Positions 25,628 through 33,890 of a stretch of DNA of 43,080 nt are shown piece by piece. The first letter of the stretch is position 1. Each line of letters opens with the position of its first letter. This DNA is from CAYQMF01 sp964418595 (lineage in GTDB: Bacteria > Planctomycetota > UBA1135 > UBA2386), in NCBI GenBank assembly GCA_964418595.1, contig CAYQMF010000046.1, forward strand, positions 1-43,080, read 5' to 3'. The notes under the pieces are model-generated. The model was not told the origin of the DNA. It did not search any database and saw only the letters and a program-made list of their open reading frames with translations. The position numbers were made by a program, and so were the translations under genes.

Positions 25628-26605
25628 TCAGACCGGAAACAGGGCCCTGCCCCCTTCGAGTGCCCGGTCGAGGAGATCGAGGTTCCGGGCGCGGTTGGGA
25701 TCGCCCGCCGTGTGGGTGAGGTGGCCGAAGCGGAGGCGTCGCAGGGCGAGGTACACCAGCGTCGCCCGCATGCCCCACTCGCAGGCGATGCGCGCCGACC
25801 CCACCAGGTCGCCGAAGTACCGGGCGAGCAGGCGACTGCGCCAGGCGTCGCCGCGCGCCGAGTGCGCCCAGAACCAGGCGATGTCGTGATCCGTGTTGCC
25901 AGCCCCGACGCGCTCGAAGTCGACGAGGAACGCCTTGCCGTCCTGGTCGACGACGATGTTCGACTCCGTGTAGTCGCCGTGCACGGCGCCGTGGGGTCGG
26001 GTCTCCGTCCACTTGAGCGCCTCCGTGAGGACGCTGAGGATCCGGGGCCAACGACGCTCGCCGATCACCGGCGCGACGTCGTCGTACATCATGCGCACGC
26101 GGTCGAGGTAGCTGACGACGTCCCAGCGGTTGACCGGGAAGTCGCGCCGGCCCAGGAGGACCTCCGGCCGGATCCAGCGCAGCGCCTCGAGGAGATCGAA
26201 CACGTGGTCGACGCCGAGCGTCTCCTCGACCGGACCCGCGGCCGGGACGATGCGCTGGAGCAGCAACCACTGCGGTGGGTCGCCCGCATCGATCGCGACC
26301 GTGCGTGGCGCGGGCACGCGCCGGCGGTCGCGGTCGATCGTGTCGAGGAGGCGATAGAACGCTGCCTCCCGCCGCGCGTAGTCCGCGACGCGCACGTCCG
26401 GGGGGTAGAACCGGCTCTCTTGGGGCGGCACGAAGAACTTCAGGAGGAAGGGGCTGCCATCCTGCCCGACGCAGGGGATGGGCAGCGACGTCTTGTGCCC
26501 GGAGACGGGACGTCCGGCCGACGGCAGCTCGACGAGCCCCAGCTCCGTCAGGACGGCGCGGGCTGCGGCGAGGTCGGCGGCAAACGGATTGTGTTCGTCA
26601 CCCAC
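25628..26605 (-). CDS. Aminoglycoside-phosphotransferase-fold kinase-like protein
   Basis: A 325-residue protein from GTG 26605. The APH/choline-kinase signature is present near residue 210: AVHGDYTESNIVVD (Brenner-type HGD...N) followed by FLVDFERVGAGNTDHDIAWFW with the metal-binding aspartate. The N-terminal lobe shows HKTSLPIPCVGQDGSPFLLKFFVP with a candidate ATP-binding lysine, and REAAFYRLLD. This fold phosphorylates antibiotics, sugars, choline or homoserine-like substrates; nothing in the sequence singles out one, and I see no reason to call it a resistance gene. It begins nine bases after the pentaheme cytochrome stop, so the two are probably co-transcribed. Confidence 0.8.
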   Translation of the reverse strand: MGDEHNPFAADLAAARAVLTELGLVELPSAGRPVSGHKTSLPIPCVGQDGSPFLLKFFVPPQESRFYPPDVRVADYARREAAFYRLLDTIDRDRRRVPAPRTVAIDAGDPPQWLLLQRIVPAAGPVEETLGVDHVFDLLEALRWIRPEVLLGRRDFPVNRWDVVSYLDRVRMMYDDVAPVIGERRWPRILSVLTEALKWTETRPHGAVHGDYTESNIVVDQDGKAFLVDFERVGAGNTDHDIAWFWAHSARGDAWRSRLLARYFGDLVGSARIACEWGMRATLVYLALRRLRFGHLTHTAGDPNRARNLDLLDRALEGGRALFPV

Positions 26606-26614
26606 GCGTGGCGG

Positions 26615-27604
26615 TCACTCGACTTCGACGGTGACCGACTTGAGCGTCGCGACCTTCTTGTCCTCGAACCAGTGCTCCACCTCGACCCTCACGCGGTCGA
26701 CTTCGCCGGCCACCGGGATGCGCACCTGCCGGGTCTCGACGGCACTCAGCTCGCGCTCCGAGCTGATCTCTTCGCGCTGTTCCGCGAGCGCCTTGCCCTG
26801 ACCATCGAGCGCAGTCGTCACCACCACGAACTTGCGCAGCGTCAACCCAGGGATGCGGTGCCCGGCGCGGTTCTCGATCGCGAGTACGAGGTCCTTGCCG
26901 TCGGCGCTGGCCTTGAACGCGAAGGCCTTCGCGCAGAACTCCGGGTCGCTCGGGCCGAGGATCTCGTGACGACGGCCCTCGCGCATTTCACCCACCGGTT
27001 TGCCGGTGACCATGCTCACGGCGGAGTGCCGCGACACGACCGGCATGTGGCAGCCGACGCAGCTCTTGCCGTGCTTGTCGAGCCCGGAGGCCTCGAAGTC
27101 CTTGGCGAGCGGCAGGACGGGCCCGATCTTGGTCGAGTGGCAAGAGGCACACAGGGCGGTGGAACCGGCCTCCGTGAACGCGGGGTTCTTCTCCGTCGGA
27201 TGCGCGTCGGTCTTGGCGCCGAAGGGGCCGTGCATGGCCTGCTCCTTCTTGTGGCAGCTGACGCAGGTCACGCCCTCCGCGCGCAGGTCGTCCCGGGTGG
27301 CGGGCTTGCCGCCCAGCTTGTCGAGGACACTGGTGGGGATGTGGCAGGGGTAGCACACCTCCGGCCGCTTCTTGTCCTTCAGCGCGGTCTGGAAGACCTC
27401 GTCCGTCCACGCGTTGGCGTGGGCACGTCCCTTCCACTCCGCGTGGATCTCGGTGTGACACTTGCCGCACGTCGCTGCCGAGTCCGGGTCGTCGCTCGCC
27501 GGGGCGGAGCACGAAGGGTCGGTGGCATGGGGCGGGACTTCGGGCAGCAAGGCAGCGGCGGGCAGCAGGCAGATCGCGAGGCGGAGGAGGCTGGTCGAGC
27601 GCAT
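26615..27604 (-). CDS. Exported pentaheme cytochrome c
   Basis: A 329-residue protein from ATG 27604, chosen over a start nine codons upstream because it opens the signal peptide (RSTSLLRLAICLLPAAALLP). Five CxxCH heme sites are present: CGKCH (46-50), CYPCH (84-88), CVSCH (114-118), CASCH (152-156) and CVGCH (182-186), with distal histidines such as AHANAW and GPFGAKTDAH. The arrangement resembles the cytochrome c-554 family. Residues 215-329 form a heme-free beta-rich domain (DLVLAIENRAGHRIPGLTLR). It should be a periplasmic electron carrier or part of a multiheme oxidoreductase. It is transcribed divergently from the DUF4388 gene. Confidence 0.9.
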   Translation of the reverse strand: MRSTSLLRLAICLLPAAALLPEVPPHATDPSCSAPASDDPDSAATCGKCHTEIHAEWKGRAHANAWTDEVFQTALKDKKRPEVCYPCHIPTSVLDKLGGKPATRDDLRAEGVTCVSCHKKEQAMHGPFGAKTDAHPTEKNPAFTEAGSTALCASCHSTKIGPVLPLAKDFEASGLDKHGKSCVGCHMPVVSRHSAVSMVTGKPVGEMREGRRHEILGPSDPEFCAKAFAFKASADGKDLVLAIENRAGHRIPGLTLRKFVVVTTALDGQGKALAEQREEISSERELSAVETRQVRIPVAGEVDRVRVEVEHWFEDKKVATLKSVTVEVE

Positions 27605-27686
27605 GGCGGGGAGGGTACCGACCAGGGCCACGGCCGGCTACCGCCCGGGCTTCACGATCGTGAGGGACCGTTCAAGATGCGGCGGG

Positions 27687-27698
27687 CTCGGGCCCGAG
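27687..27698. promoter_or_regulatory. 12-bp perfect palindrome in a divergent promoter region
   Basis: CTCGGGCCCGAG lies in the 119-base gap between the divergent pentaheme-cytochrome and DUF4388 genes, 25 bases before the latter's ATG. It could be an operator, but in sequence this GC-rich a palindrome of this size is weak evidence. Confidence 0.3.
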
Positions 27699-27723
27699 AA
27701 ACAGACGGGACCTCCACGAACGC

Positions 27724-29010
27724 ATGGCGCCGAAGAACGAGAACGCAACCGAGCGGGCCGTACAGGTCCATCTGGCCCAGGATCTCAAGGCGCGCGTCGG
27801 CCAGATCCTCGACTCGGTAGGCCAGCTCGAGACCTCGCGCCTGGGCGAGGACTTCGAGCGCCTGGCCGATCGGCTGGCAGACATCTTCCGGCGCCGCCGC
27901 GTGACGCATGCGGCGAACAACGACGTGCGGGATCTGCTGTGCGAGACGTTGTTCTCGGGACTCAAGGGGGCCTTCCAGCAGTTCCTGCGCTCGAACGACG
28001 CGACCGATCCCCGCCGCGCGGCGGAGGCCGTGCTCGGCTCGCTGATCGCCGCCGACGTGTGCGCCGACTTCGCCGCGGCCGTGGAGCGATCGGCCGGAGA
28101 TGCCAACGCAATGGCCGAGGCGTTCAGCCTGGGCGGCCTCACCGACTTCATCAGCGTCGAGGAGATCCTGCAGCTGCTCGGCTCAGGCAAGCACACCGGC
28201 CGCCTGCGCTTCGAGCACTCGAGCGCCAAGCTGGACGTGTACTTCCGCAATGGGCACGTCGCATTCCTCAACCCCAGTCGCCTGCACCGTCGGGTCCTGC
28301 CGACGCGCGATGCATCCGGCTGCCGCGAGATCCCGCAGAAGGTGATCGATGCGGCGGAAGCCGCGTACGAGGCGGACGGCAAGCCGCTCGTCGAGACCCT
28401 GCAGGAGCACAAGTTCTTCCGCGAGTCCGAGGTCCGCGACGCGGGCCGCCTGCTCGGGTCGGAGGTGCTCTACGGCCTGATGACCGACGAGGAGCCGATG
28501 ATGTTCACGTACGTCCGGCTCACTGACGTGCCGGAGTTCGTGGTGAAGTACGACATGCGCCTGGGGGTCACGCCGATCCTGCTCGAGGGCAGCCGGCGGT
28601 TCGACGAGTCGAACAACATGCGGCAGGTGTTTCCGGATCACGACGAGCCGGTGCGGATGAAACCGGACGCGCTCGTGCGCCTCGCCAACGTGACCCTCAC
28701 GCCGCTCGAGCTCAAGACGCTCGCCAACCTCAACGAGGGTGTGTCGCCCCGCGAGCTGTCGGCGGCGATCGGACTGCCGTTGTTCGAGACCCTCTCCATG
28801 CTGGTGCGCTTTGCGCAGCAGGGAGTCGTGGCGTGTCCGGGCGGCGAGGCGGCCCTGCGCGACGTGGTCTGCGGGATACAGAACACGCTGCAATCGGCGC
28901 TGCAGGCGCTCGACGCCAACGAGGATCAGGTCGCCGTCACCAACGCCCTCGACAAGGCGTTCGGCATCGGCGGTGACTTCACGTCGCCGCGCGGTCCCGG
29001 CAGAAGCTGA
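27724..29010 (+). CDS. DUF4388 (PATAN-like) domain protein with C-terminal winged helix
   Basis: A 428-residue cytoplasmic protein from ATG 27724. Residues 1-130 are helical and charged. Residues 138-185 carry the DUF4388 signature SLGGLTDFISVEEILQLL followed by GRLRFEHSSAKLDVYFRNGHVAF. A helical segment covers 205-260, and residues 315-375 look like a winged helix (LTPLELKTLANLNEGVSPREL, then ETLSMLVRFAQQGVV), a frequent partner of DUF4388. Such proteins occur in two-component and gliding or surface-signalling networks of Myxococcota and Planctomycetota, but the molecular role is not established. Its last 32 bases overlap the convergent kinase-methyltransferase gene. Confidence 0.8.
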   Translation: MAPKNENATERAVQVHLAQDLKARVGQILDSVGQLETSRLGEDFERLADRLADIFRRRRVTHAANNDVRDLLCETLFSGLKGAFQQFLRSNDATDPRRAAEAVLGSLIAADVCADFAAAVERSAGDANAMAEAFSLGGLTDFISVEEILQLLGSGKHTGRLRFEHSSAKLDVYFRNGHVAFLNPSRLHRRVLPTRDASGCREIPQKVIDAAEAAYEADGKPLVETLQEHKFFRESEVRDAGRLLGSEVLYGLMTDEEPMMFTYVRLTDVPEFVVKYDMRLGVTPILLEGSRRFDESNNMRQVFPDHDEPVRMKPDALVRLANVTLTPLELKTLANLNEGVSPRELSAAIGLPLFETLSMLVRFAQQGVVACPGGEAALRDVVCGIQNTLQSALQALDANEDQVAVTNALDKAFGIGGDFTSPRGPGRS

Positions 29011-30280
29011 GCACGCACAGCTCACGTCCCGGCCCTTGCGCCGCGCGGGCGTGCAGTCGGAAGCCGGCCGATGCGAACCACGCCTCGACACGGCGCGGGG
29101 CGTGCGCGAACCGCGCCGGTGCGCGCCCGCGGAGGAAGGTCCACATGCGGCGCCAGACGGCGTGCACCGACCACGGCCGGAAGACGGTCACCACGACAAA
29201 GCGATCGGCGACGCGTGCGGCTTCGTCGACGACGCGGCGGGCGAGTCCGGCCGGCAGGTGGTGCAGGAACCGGAACACCACGACGCCGGCGACGGCGCGT
29301 GAAGCGACGGGGAGCCTGGTTGCGTCGGCGCGCGCGCGGGCGACGGTCGCTCCGGCGGCGTCGAGCATCGCCCGGGCGCGATCCAGGGCGATGACGGCGT
29401 GGCCGCGCTCGCGCAGGAAGTCCCACAGGCGGCCGGCGCCGCACGGGCTGTCGATCAGCGTCTCACCCGGTCGCCCCGGCCAGATCCGACGCAGCAGCTC
29501 CAGCTCGCGCGCGGTGCGCCCGGCGTCGCGGCGGACGTAGGCGGCGCTCTTGCCCGCCCGCTCGTAGCGCTCGTGTGTGGCAAACGGCTCGAGGCGCCGC
29601 AAGTGCCACCGCGCGTCGTCGCCGGCGCCCGCCGCGCGGAGCAGCTCCACCGCCGCCCGCATCGCCAGCCGCGCCGAGATCGGGCTGCGCCGCAGCGAGC
29701 GCGCTGCGTGCACGAGCGCCCGATGCCGGGCGCGCCGCGAGTCCCGACCCAGGCTGGCGTTGTGCAGATCGAGCAGGGCGAAACCGCCGCCATCGAGGAC
29801 GAACACGTGGTCGGTCGCGAGGTCGGGAAGACGCACGCCGCGCTCGAACGTGGCACCGAGAAAACGCGCGGCGGCCAGCAGGACCGGGCGGCCGGCGCCG
29901 GCCGCGAGGCGCGCGTCCAGGGGCTGGCCCGGGAGGCGCGCGCACAGGAACCAGGAAGCCGAGCCGCGGCGGCCCACGGCCACCACGCGTGGGGCGCCGA
30001 TCCCCAGCGCGGTCAGCGCCGAACACATCGCCGCCTCGCGTGCGGCCTCCGTGGCGACGCGCGGCCGGTGCAGCGCGAGGCTGAGGCGGTTCTTGGCCTG
30101 CACGCCGGCGAAGACCTTGAGAAACCAGACACGCCCGTCGGCCTCGAGGCGGTGCACTTCGCGCCGACGGTTGCGTGGTGCGGCGAGCCCGACGGAGCGA
30201 TCGAGCGCGTGCCGCAGGCTCGGAAAGAGCGCTCGCTCGTGGTCGTCGGCGTCGAGCAGGGACCAGGTGGCGGCGGGCAT
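28979..30280 (-). CDS. Fusion of a WaaP/InaA-type LPS-kinase-like domain with a class I methyltransferase
   Basis: A 433-residue protein from ATG 30280. The N-terminal 235 residues resemble WaaP/InaA kinases, which phosphorylate heptose or Kdo in lipopolysaccharide cores: VWFLKVFAG supplies the candidate ATP lysine, and LPDLATDHVFVLDGGG with ALLDLHNASLG parallels the WaaP pattern 'HRDxYxCHFLL ... IDLHRAQ'. The first His of HRD is replaced here by Pro. Residues 265-433 form a Rossmann methyltransferase (LIDSPCGAGRLWDFL, VIALDRARAML, ARADATRLPVASRAV). One protein could thus phosphorylate and methylate an envelope saccharide; that is inference. A stand-alone paralog of the methyltransferase half is at 20795-21445. 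Divergent from adenosine deaminase (62-base gap). Confidence 0.75.
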   Translation of the reverse strand: MPAATWSLLDADDHERALFPSLRHALDRSVGLAAPRNRRREVHRLEADGRVWFLKVFAGVQAKNRLSLALHRPRVATEAAREAAMCSALTALGIGAPRVVAVGRRGSASWFLCARLPGQPLDARLAAGAGRPVLLAAARFLGATFERGVRLPDLATDHVFVLDGGGFALLDLHNASLGRDSRRARHRALVHAARSLRRSPISARLAMRAAVELLRAAGAGDDARWHLRRLEPFATHERYERAGKSAAYVRRDAGRTARELELLRRIWPGRPGETLIDSPCGAGRLWDFLRERGHAVIALDRARAMLDAAGATVARARADATRLPVASRAVAGVVVFRFLHHLPAGLARRVVDEAARVADRFVVVTVFRPWSVHAVWRRMWTFLRGRAPARFAHAPRRVEAWFASAGFRLHARAAQGPGRELCVLSFCRDRAAT

Positions 30281-30342
30281 GGCGTGAGCGCCGGCGACGA
30301 GATCGTTGCTCCGCGCCGGCGAGAGCGCATCATCCTCGCCGC

Positions 30343-31602
30343 ATGCCGCAAAAGAAAACTCCCACGCCGGCGCTGACCCGCGAGCTGATCGCGGCGCTGC
30401 CGAAGTCCGACCTGCACGTGCACCTCGACGGCAGCCTGCGGCTCGCGACCTTGCTCGAACTCGCTGCGGAACGCCGCGTGCAACTGCCCAGTCGTTCGCC
30501 CGAGGGCCTGCTGCAGTCCGTGTTCAAGCTGGCCTACCGCAACTTGCCGGAGTACCTGCGCGGCTTCGAGTTCACGGTCGCCTGCCTGCAGGATGCGCAG
30601 GCGCTGACGCGCGCCGCCTACGAGCTGTGCCTCGACTGCTGGGCGGAGAACGTGCTCTACGTGGAGATCCGGTTCGCGCCGCAGCTGCACGCGCACGCCG
30701 GGCTGGACGTGCGCGCGGTGCTGCGGGCGGTGGCGGCGGGGATCGCGCGCGCCAAGACCGAGATCAACGCGAGCGAGTCCGTCACGAGCGGCACCGTGCC
30801 GGCGTTCGACGCGGGGATCATCGTGTGCGCGATGCGCTTCTTCCTGCCCGAGTTCAGCGCCCACTTCCGCGCCTACTTCGATGCGCTGCCGACAGCGTCG
30901 CGGCGCACGATCTACGGGTTGGCGTCGACGGAACTGGCGCGCGCGTCGGTGCTCGCGCTCGAAGAGGACGGAGTGCCGGTGGTGGGGCTCGACCTCGCGG
31001 GGCAGGAACGCGGGTTCCCCGCGAAGGATCACGTCGAGGCGTACCAGCTCGCCCACGACCACTTCCTGGGCAAGACAGTGCACGCCGGCGAGGACTACGG
31101 CCCGGAGTCGATCTTCCAGGCGATCACCGACTGCCATGCGGATCGGATCGGGCACGGCACGTGGCTGCTGTCGGCGGCGCACATCCAGGACAAGAGCATC
31201 ACGGATCGCAAGGGCTACGTGGCCAAGCTCGTGAACTACGTCGCGGACCGACGCATCACGCTCGAGGTGTGCCTGACGAGCAACCAGCAGACGATCCCGG
31301 AGTTCCGGCGGGATCTCGCCAGGCACCCGTTCCGGGCCATGCGCAAGGCGCGCCTCAGCGTGACGCTGTGCACCGACAACCGGTTGGTCTCGCGGACGAC
31401 GATGACGGACGAGGTGTGGAAGGCGGTGAGCACCTTCGATCTCTCGCCGAGCGAGCTGAAGGACGTGCTCATCTACGGCTTCAAGCGCTCGTTTTACCCG
31501 GGCCCGTACGTGCGCAAGCGTGAGTACGTGCGCAGCGTGCTCGACCGGATGGAGACGCTGATGGACGCGCACGGCATCGTGCTGCGCCCCGGCAAGCCGT
31601 AG
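30343..31602 (+). CDS. Adenosine deaminase family protein
   Basis: A 419-residue amidohydrolase from ATG 30343. Zinc ligands are seen in SDLHVHLDGSL (His25, His27) and the catalytic block KTVHAGEDYG (HAGE). DRIGHGTWLL supplies the conserved GHG, and LEVCLTSNQQT the late 'E-CP-SN' element with Leu for Pro. The metal-binding aspartate usually found in 'SLNTDDP' appears here as TLCTDNRLVS, so the second Asp is Asn. An insert near residues 130-165 (KTEINASESVTSGTVPAFD) is longer than in textbook enzymes. The fold and ligands support a deaminase of adenosine or a related purine or adenine derivative, feeding purine salvage; exact substrate uncertain because of the changed motif. Confidence 0.85.
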   Translation: MPQKKTPTPALTRELIAALPKSDLHVHLDGSLRLATLLELAAERRVQLPSRSPEGLLQSVFKLAYRNLPEYLRGFEFTVACLQDAQALTRAAYELCLDCWAENVLYVEIRFAPQLHAHAGLDVRAVLRAVAAGIARAKTEINASESVTSGTVPAFDAGIIVCAMRFFLPEFSAHFRAYFDALPTASRRTIYGLASTELARASVLALEEDGVPVVGLDLAGQERGFPAKDHVEAYQLAHDHFLGKTVHAGEDYGPESIFQAITDCHADRIGHGTWLLSAAHIQDKSITDRKGYVAKLVNYVADRRITLEVCLTSNQQTIPEFRRDLARHPFRAMRKARLSVTLCTDNRLVSRTTMTDEVWKAVSTFDLSPSELKDVLIYGFKRSFYPGPYVRKREYVRSVLDRMETLMDAHGIVLRPGKP

Positions 31603-31627
31603 TCGCTTCGCAAGCCGTCGTGGTTGG

Positions 31628-32869
31628 TCAGGCGAGGCGGCGCGGCGCGAACAACGGCGCCGCGGGATGCGTGGCGCGGCCATGCACGATCTGCTCGGCG
31701 AGCACGGCGCCGCCGAGATAGGCGAAGCTGAGGCCGTAGCCGTTGAAGGCCAGTTGCACGAAGGTGTCGCTGCGTCCGGGCAGGGCGCCGAGGAGCGGCA
31801 GGCCATCGGGGGTGCCTGCCATGATCCCGGTCCACGCGTGCGGGAACGGCACGTCGCGCAACGTCGGGAAGTGCCGCGCCACGTAGGCGCGCAGGTTGCG
31901 GGTGATCTGTTCGTTCACGACCGAGTCGTCGCGGGTGCCCTCCTCCTGGCCCTTCACGCTCCAGCGCATGCCGCCGATCACGAACCGGTTGCCGTGGGCG
32001 CGGAAGTACTCGTAGCAGAAGTTGCTCGACATCGCCGCGTTCCCGAACGGCGCGATGATCGCGTCGGGGAGGGGATCGGTCGCGATCACCTGACCGCGGA
32101 ACGGGAACACGTGGCGAGCGAGGAACCCGGAGTCGTCGAGCTCGTGGCCGAGTGCTGCGGTGCAGAGGACGACGATCGGCGCGTGCACGGTGCCGCCGGC
32201 CGTAGTGTGTACGCTCACCCCGGTGCGCTGCCGCGAGAGGTGGGTCACCGGGCAGCGCTCGAGGATCGTCACCCCCGCAGCCTGCGCCTGGCGGGCGAGG
32301 CCGCACACCATCGCCGCTGGTTGCACGATCGCCTCGCCCGGCAGCGCGAGCGCGCCATGGAAGTCGCGGGCGGGCGGCAGGCGGGTGGCGAGCGCGGCTG
32401 CGTCGAGCAACGTGTGTGGGATGCCCTCGGCATCGAGTAGCCGGGCCGCCTGGATCAGCTCGGCCTGCTCGTGCTCGGACTCCGCGAGGCGAAGGCCGCC
32501 GCCGTCGACGAGATCGCACTCCGGGACGGATTCGCGCAGCTCCGCCTTGAGCGCCGTGTTGTTGTCGCGGATGAACTGCCAGAGCAGGCGGGCGCGTTCC
32601 GCGCCGAACTGGCCGACGATGCGGTTGTAGTGTTCGCCGAGGCCGAGCAGCAGCTGACCGTCGTTGCGTCCACTGGCCCGGCCCGCAACGAGGCCGGCCT
32701 CGAGCACGACCGTGTCGACGCCGGCACGACGGAGGTGGATGGCCGTGCTGATGCCGGCCACACCACCGCCAACGACCACGACATCGGCGTGGTCCGGCAC
32801 CTGCGGCAGCGTCGGCGTGAGCTCTGCCGTCTGACGGACCCAGAGCGAGGCGTGGGTGGCGCGTTCCAC
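31628..32869 (-). CDS. FAD-dependent amine/amino-acid oxidoreductase (PuuB-like, DAO family)
   Basis: A 413-residue protein. GTG 32869 lies one base after the upstream EF-hand stop and opens the natural N-terminus; the frame further up is that gene's shadow. The dinucleotide-binding motif is DVVVVGGGVAGISTAIHL (residues 30-47) with VVLEAGLVAGRASGRNDGQL, and the second FAD block is HAWTGIMAGTPDGLPLLG near the C-terminus with FNGYGLSFAYLGG. The 'ASGRNDGQ' and 'FCYEYFR' segments resemble gamma-glutamylputrescine oxidase PuuB and related glycine or D-amino-acid oxidases. No export signal. The tight spacing behind an exported EF-hand protein and a decaheme cytochrome suggests a joint amine- or amino-acid-oxidation role, which is inference. 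Confidence 0.85.
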   Translation of the reverse strand: MERATHASLWVRQTAELTPTLPQVPDHADVVVVGGGVAGISTAIHLRRAGVDTVVLEAGLVAGRASGRNDGQLLLGLGEHYNRIVGQFGAERARLLWQFIRDNNTALKAELRESVPECDLVDGGGLRLAESEHEQAELIQAARLLDAEGIPHTLLDAAALATRLPPARDFHGALALPGEAIVQPAAMVCGLARQAQAAGVTILERCPVTHLSRQRTGVSVHTTAGGTVHAPIVVLCTAALGHELDDSGFLARHVFPFRGQVIATDPLPDAIIAPFGNAAMSSNFCYEYFRAHGNRFVIGGMRWSVKGQEEGTRDDSVVNEQITRNLRAYVARHFPTLRDVPFPHAWTGIMAGTPDGLPLLGALPGRSDTFVQLAFNGYGLSFAYLGGAVLAEQIVHGRATHPAAPLFAPRRLA

Positions 32870-32870
32870 G

Positions 32871-33890
32871 TCACTCGCGCCGGGTGACGGTTCCGTCGCC
32901 GTTGCGGTCGAGGCGGCGGAAGACTTCGCCCGCGCCGCCGAATTCGTCTGGGGTGACCTTGCCGTCGCCATTGAGGTCATAGCGGTCGACGAAGTCGCTG
33001 CCTTCGATGCTGCGCTTGAACCGCTCGATCTCGCTCTTCGTGACGTAGCCGTCACGATCCAGGTCGACGCGCACGAACAGATAGCGCATCTCGAACTCCT
33101 CCTTGTCGAGGCGGCCGTCCTTGTCCTTGTCCCAGGTCGCGAACGGGATCTCCGGCGCCCGCGGTCGATCGTCGGCGGCGCCGAGGTCGCGGCGCCGGAT
33201 CACTTCGGCGACGGCGCCGACCATGGCCGCGACTTCATCGGCTTCGAGCAGGTCGTTGCGGTTGCGGTCGAAGCGGGGCATGAGGACGACGATGTCTTGC
33301 GGGAGTTCACGGGCACTCAGCGTGCCGTCCTTGTCGCGGTCGTGCTTCGCGAACAGCTCCTCGGGACTGGGCAGCGCCTTGCGCACCGCGGCCAGCGGGT
33401 CGGTCGCCGCCGTCGCGTCGCGCTCCGCGAGTTTGCGGTCGCGGCCGTCGAGCACGCCGTCGCCATTCGCGTCCAGCGTCCGGAATGCCGTCGCGCTGCC
33501 GGTCCACTCGGCGGGCGTCACGCGGCCGTCGCGGTCGCGGTCGAACCGCGCGACATGGCCGAGGCGTGCCGGCAGCAGGGCCTCGAAGGTCGTACGCGCG
33601 CGCGGCTCGCGACGCGCGGCCTCGCGCGCGAGGATCAGGCGCTTGGCGCCGGCGCTGGCGCGGAACTCGGGCCAGCTCACTGCGCCATCGCCGTCGGGGT
33701 CCAGCGCCTTGAACTGCTCGTCCGAGCCTGGGAACTCCGCGCGGCGCACGATGCCGTCGCCCGAACCGTCGTAGCGGGCGAACACGGCCTTGAGGTGTTC
33801 CTCCTGTTCCGCCGTGTACGTCTGCGCGGCGACGAGCGCCGGCAGGAGGAGCGCCGCCAGCAGGCGCGCGCGCACGACACCGGGCCTCAT
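32871..33890 (-). CDS. Exported protein of ten EF-hand-like calcium loops
   Basis: A 339-residue protein from ATG 33890, in an ATGA overlap with the upstream decaheme cytochrome. The N-terminus (ARLLAALLLPALVAAQ) is a signal peptide. Ten D-x-D-x-D-G type loops are readable in order, including DGSGDGIVRRAE, DPDGDGAVSWPE, DRDRDGRVTPAE, DANGDGVLDGRD, DRDKDGTLSARE, DKDKDGRLDKEE, DLDRDGYVTKSE, DLNGDGKVTPDE and DRNGDGTVTRRE. The sixth, DRNRNDLLEADE, lacks the central glycine and probably binds poorly. This is the whole protein; no enzyme domain is attached. Such EF-hand arrays are common at Planctomycetota surfaces. It is translationally coupled to its neighbours on both sides. Confidence 0.9.
   Translation of the reverse strand: MRPGVVRARLLAALLLPALVAAQTYTAEQEEHLKAVFARYDGSGDGIVRRAEFPGSDEQFKALDPDGDGAVSWPEFRASAGAKRLILAREAARREPRARTTFEALLPARLGHVARFDRDRDGRVTPAEWTGSATAFRTLDANGDGVLDGRDRKLAERDATAATDPLAAVRKALPSPEELFAKHDRDKDGTLSARELPQDIVVLMPRFDRNRNDLLEADEVAAMVGAVAEVIRRRDLGAADDRPRAPEIPFATWDKDKDGRLDKEEFEMRYLFVRVDLDRDGYVTKSEIERFKRSIEGSDFVDRYDLNGDGKVTPDEFGGAGEVFRRLDRNGDGTVTRRE

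Noticed and set aside
25628..26605. Aminoglycoside resistance gene
   Set aside because: Only the general APH fold is visible. Context with a cytochrome and sigma factor and no mobile element argues against calling it resistance.
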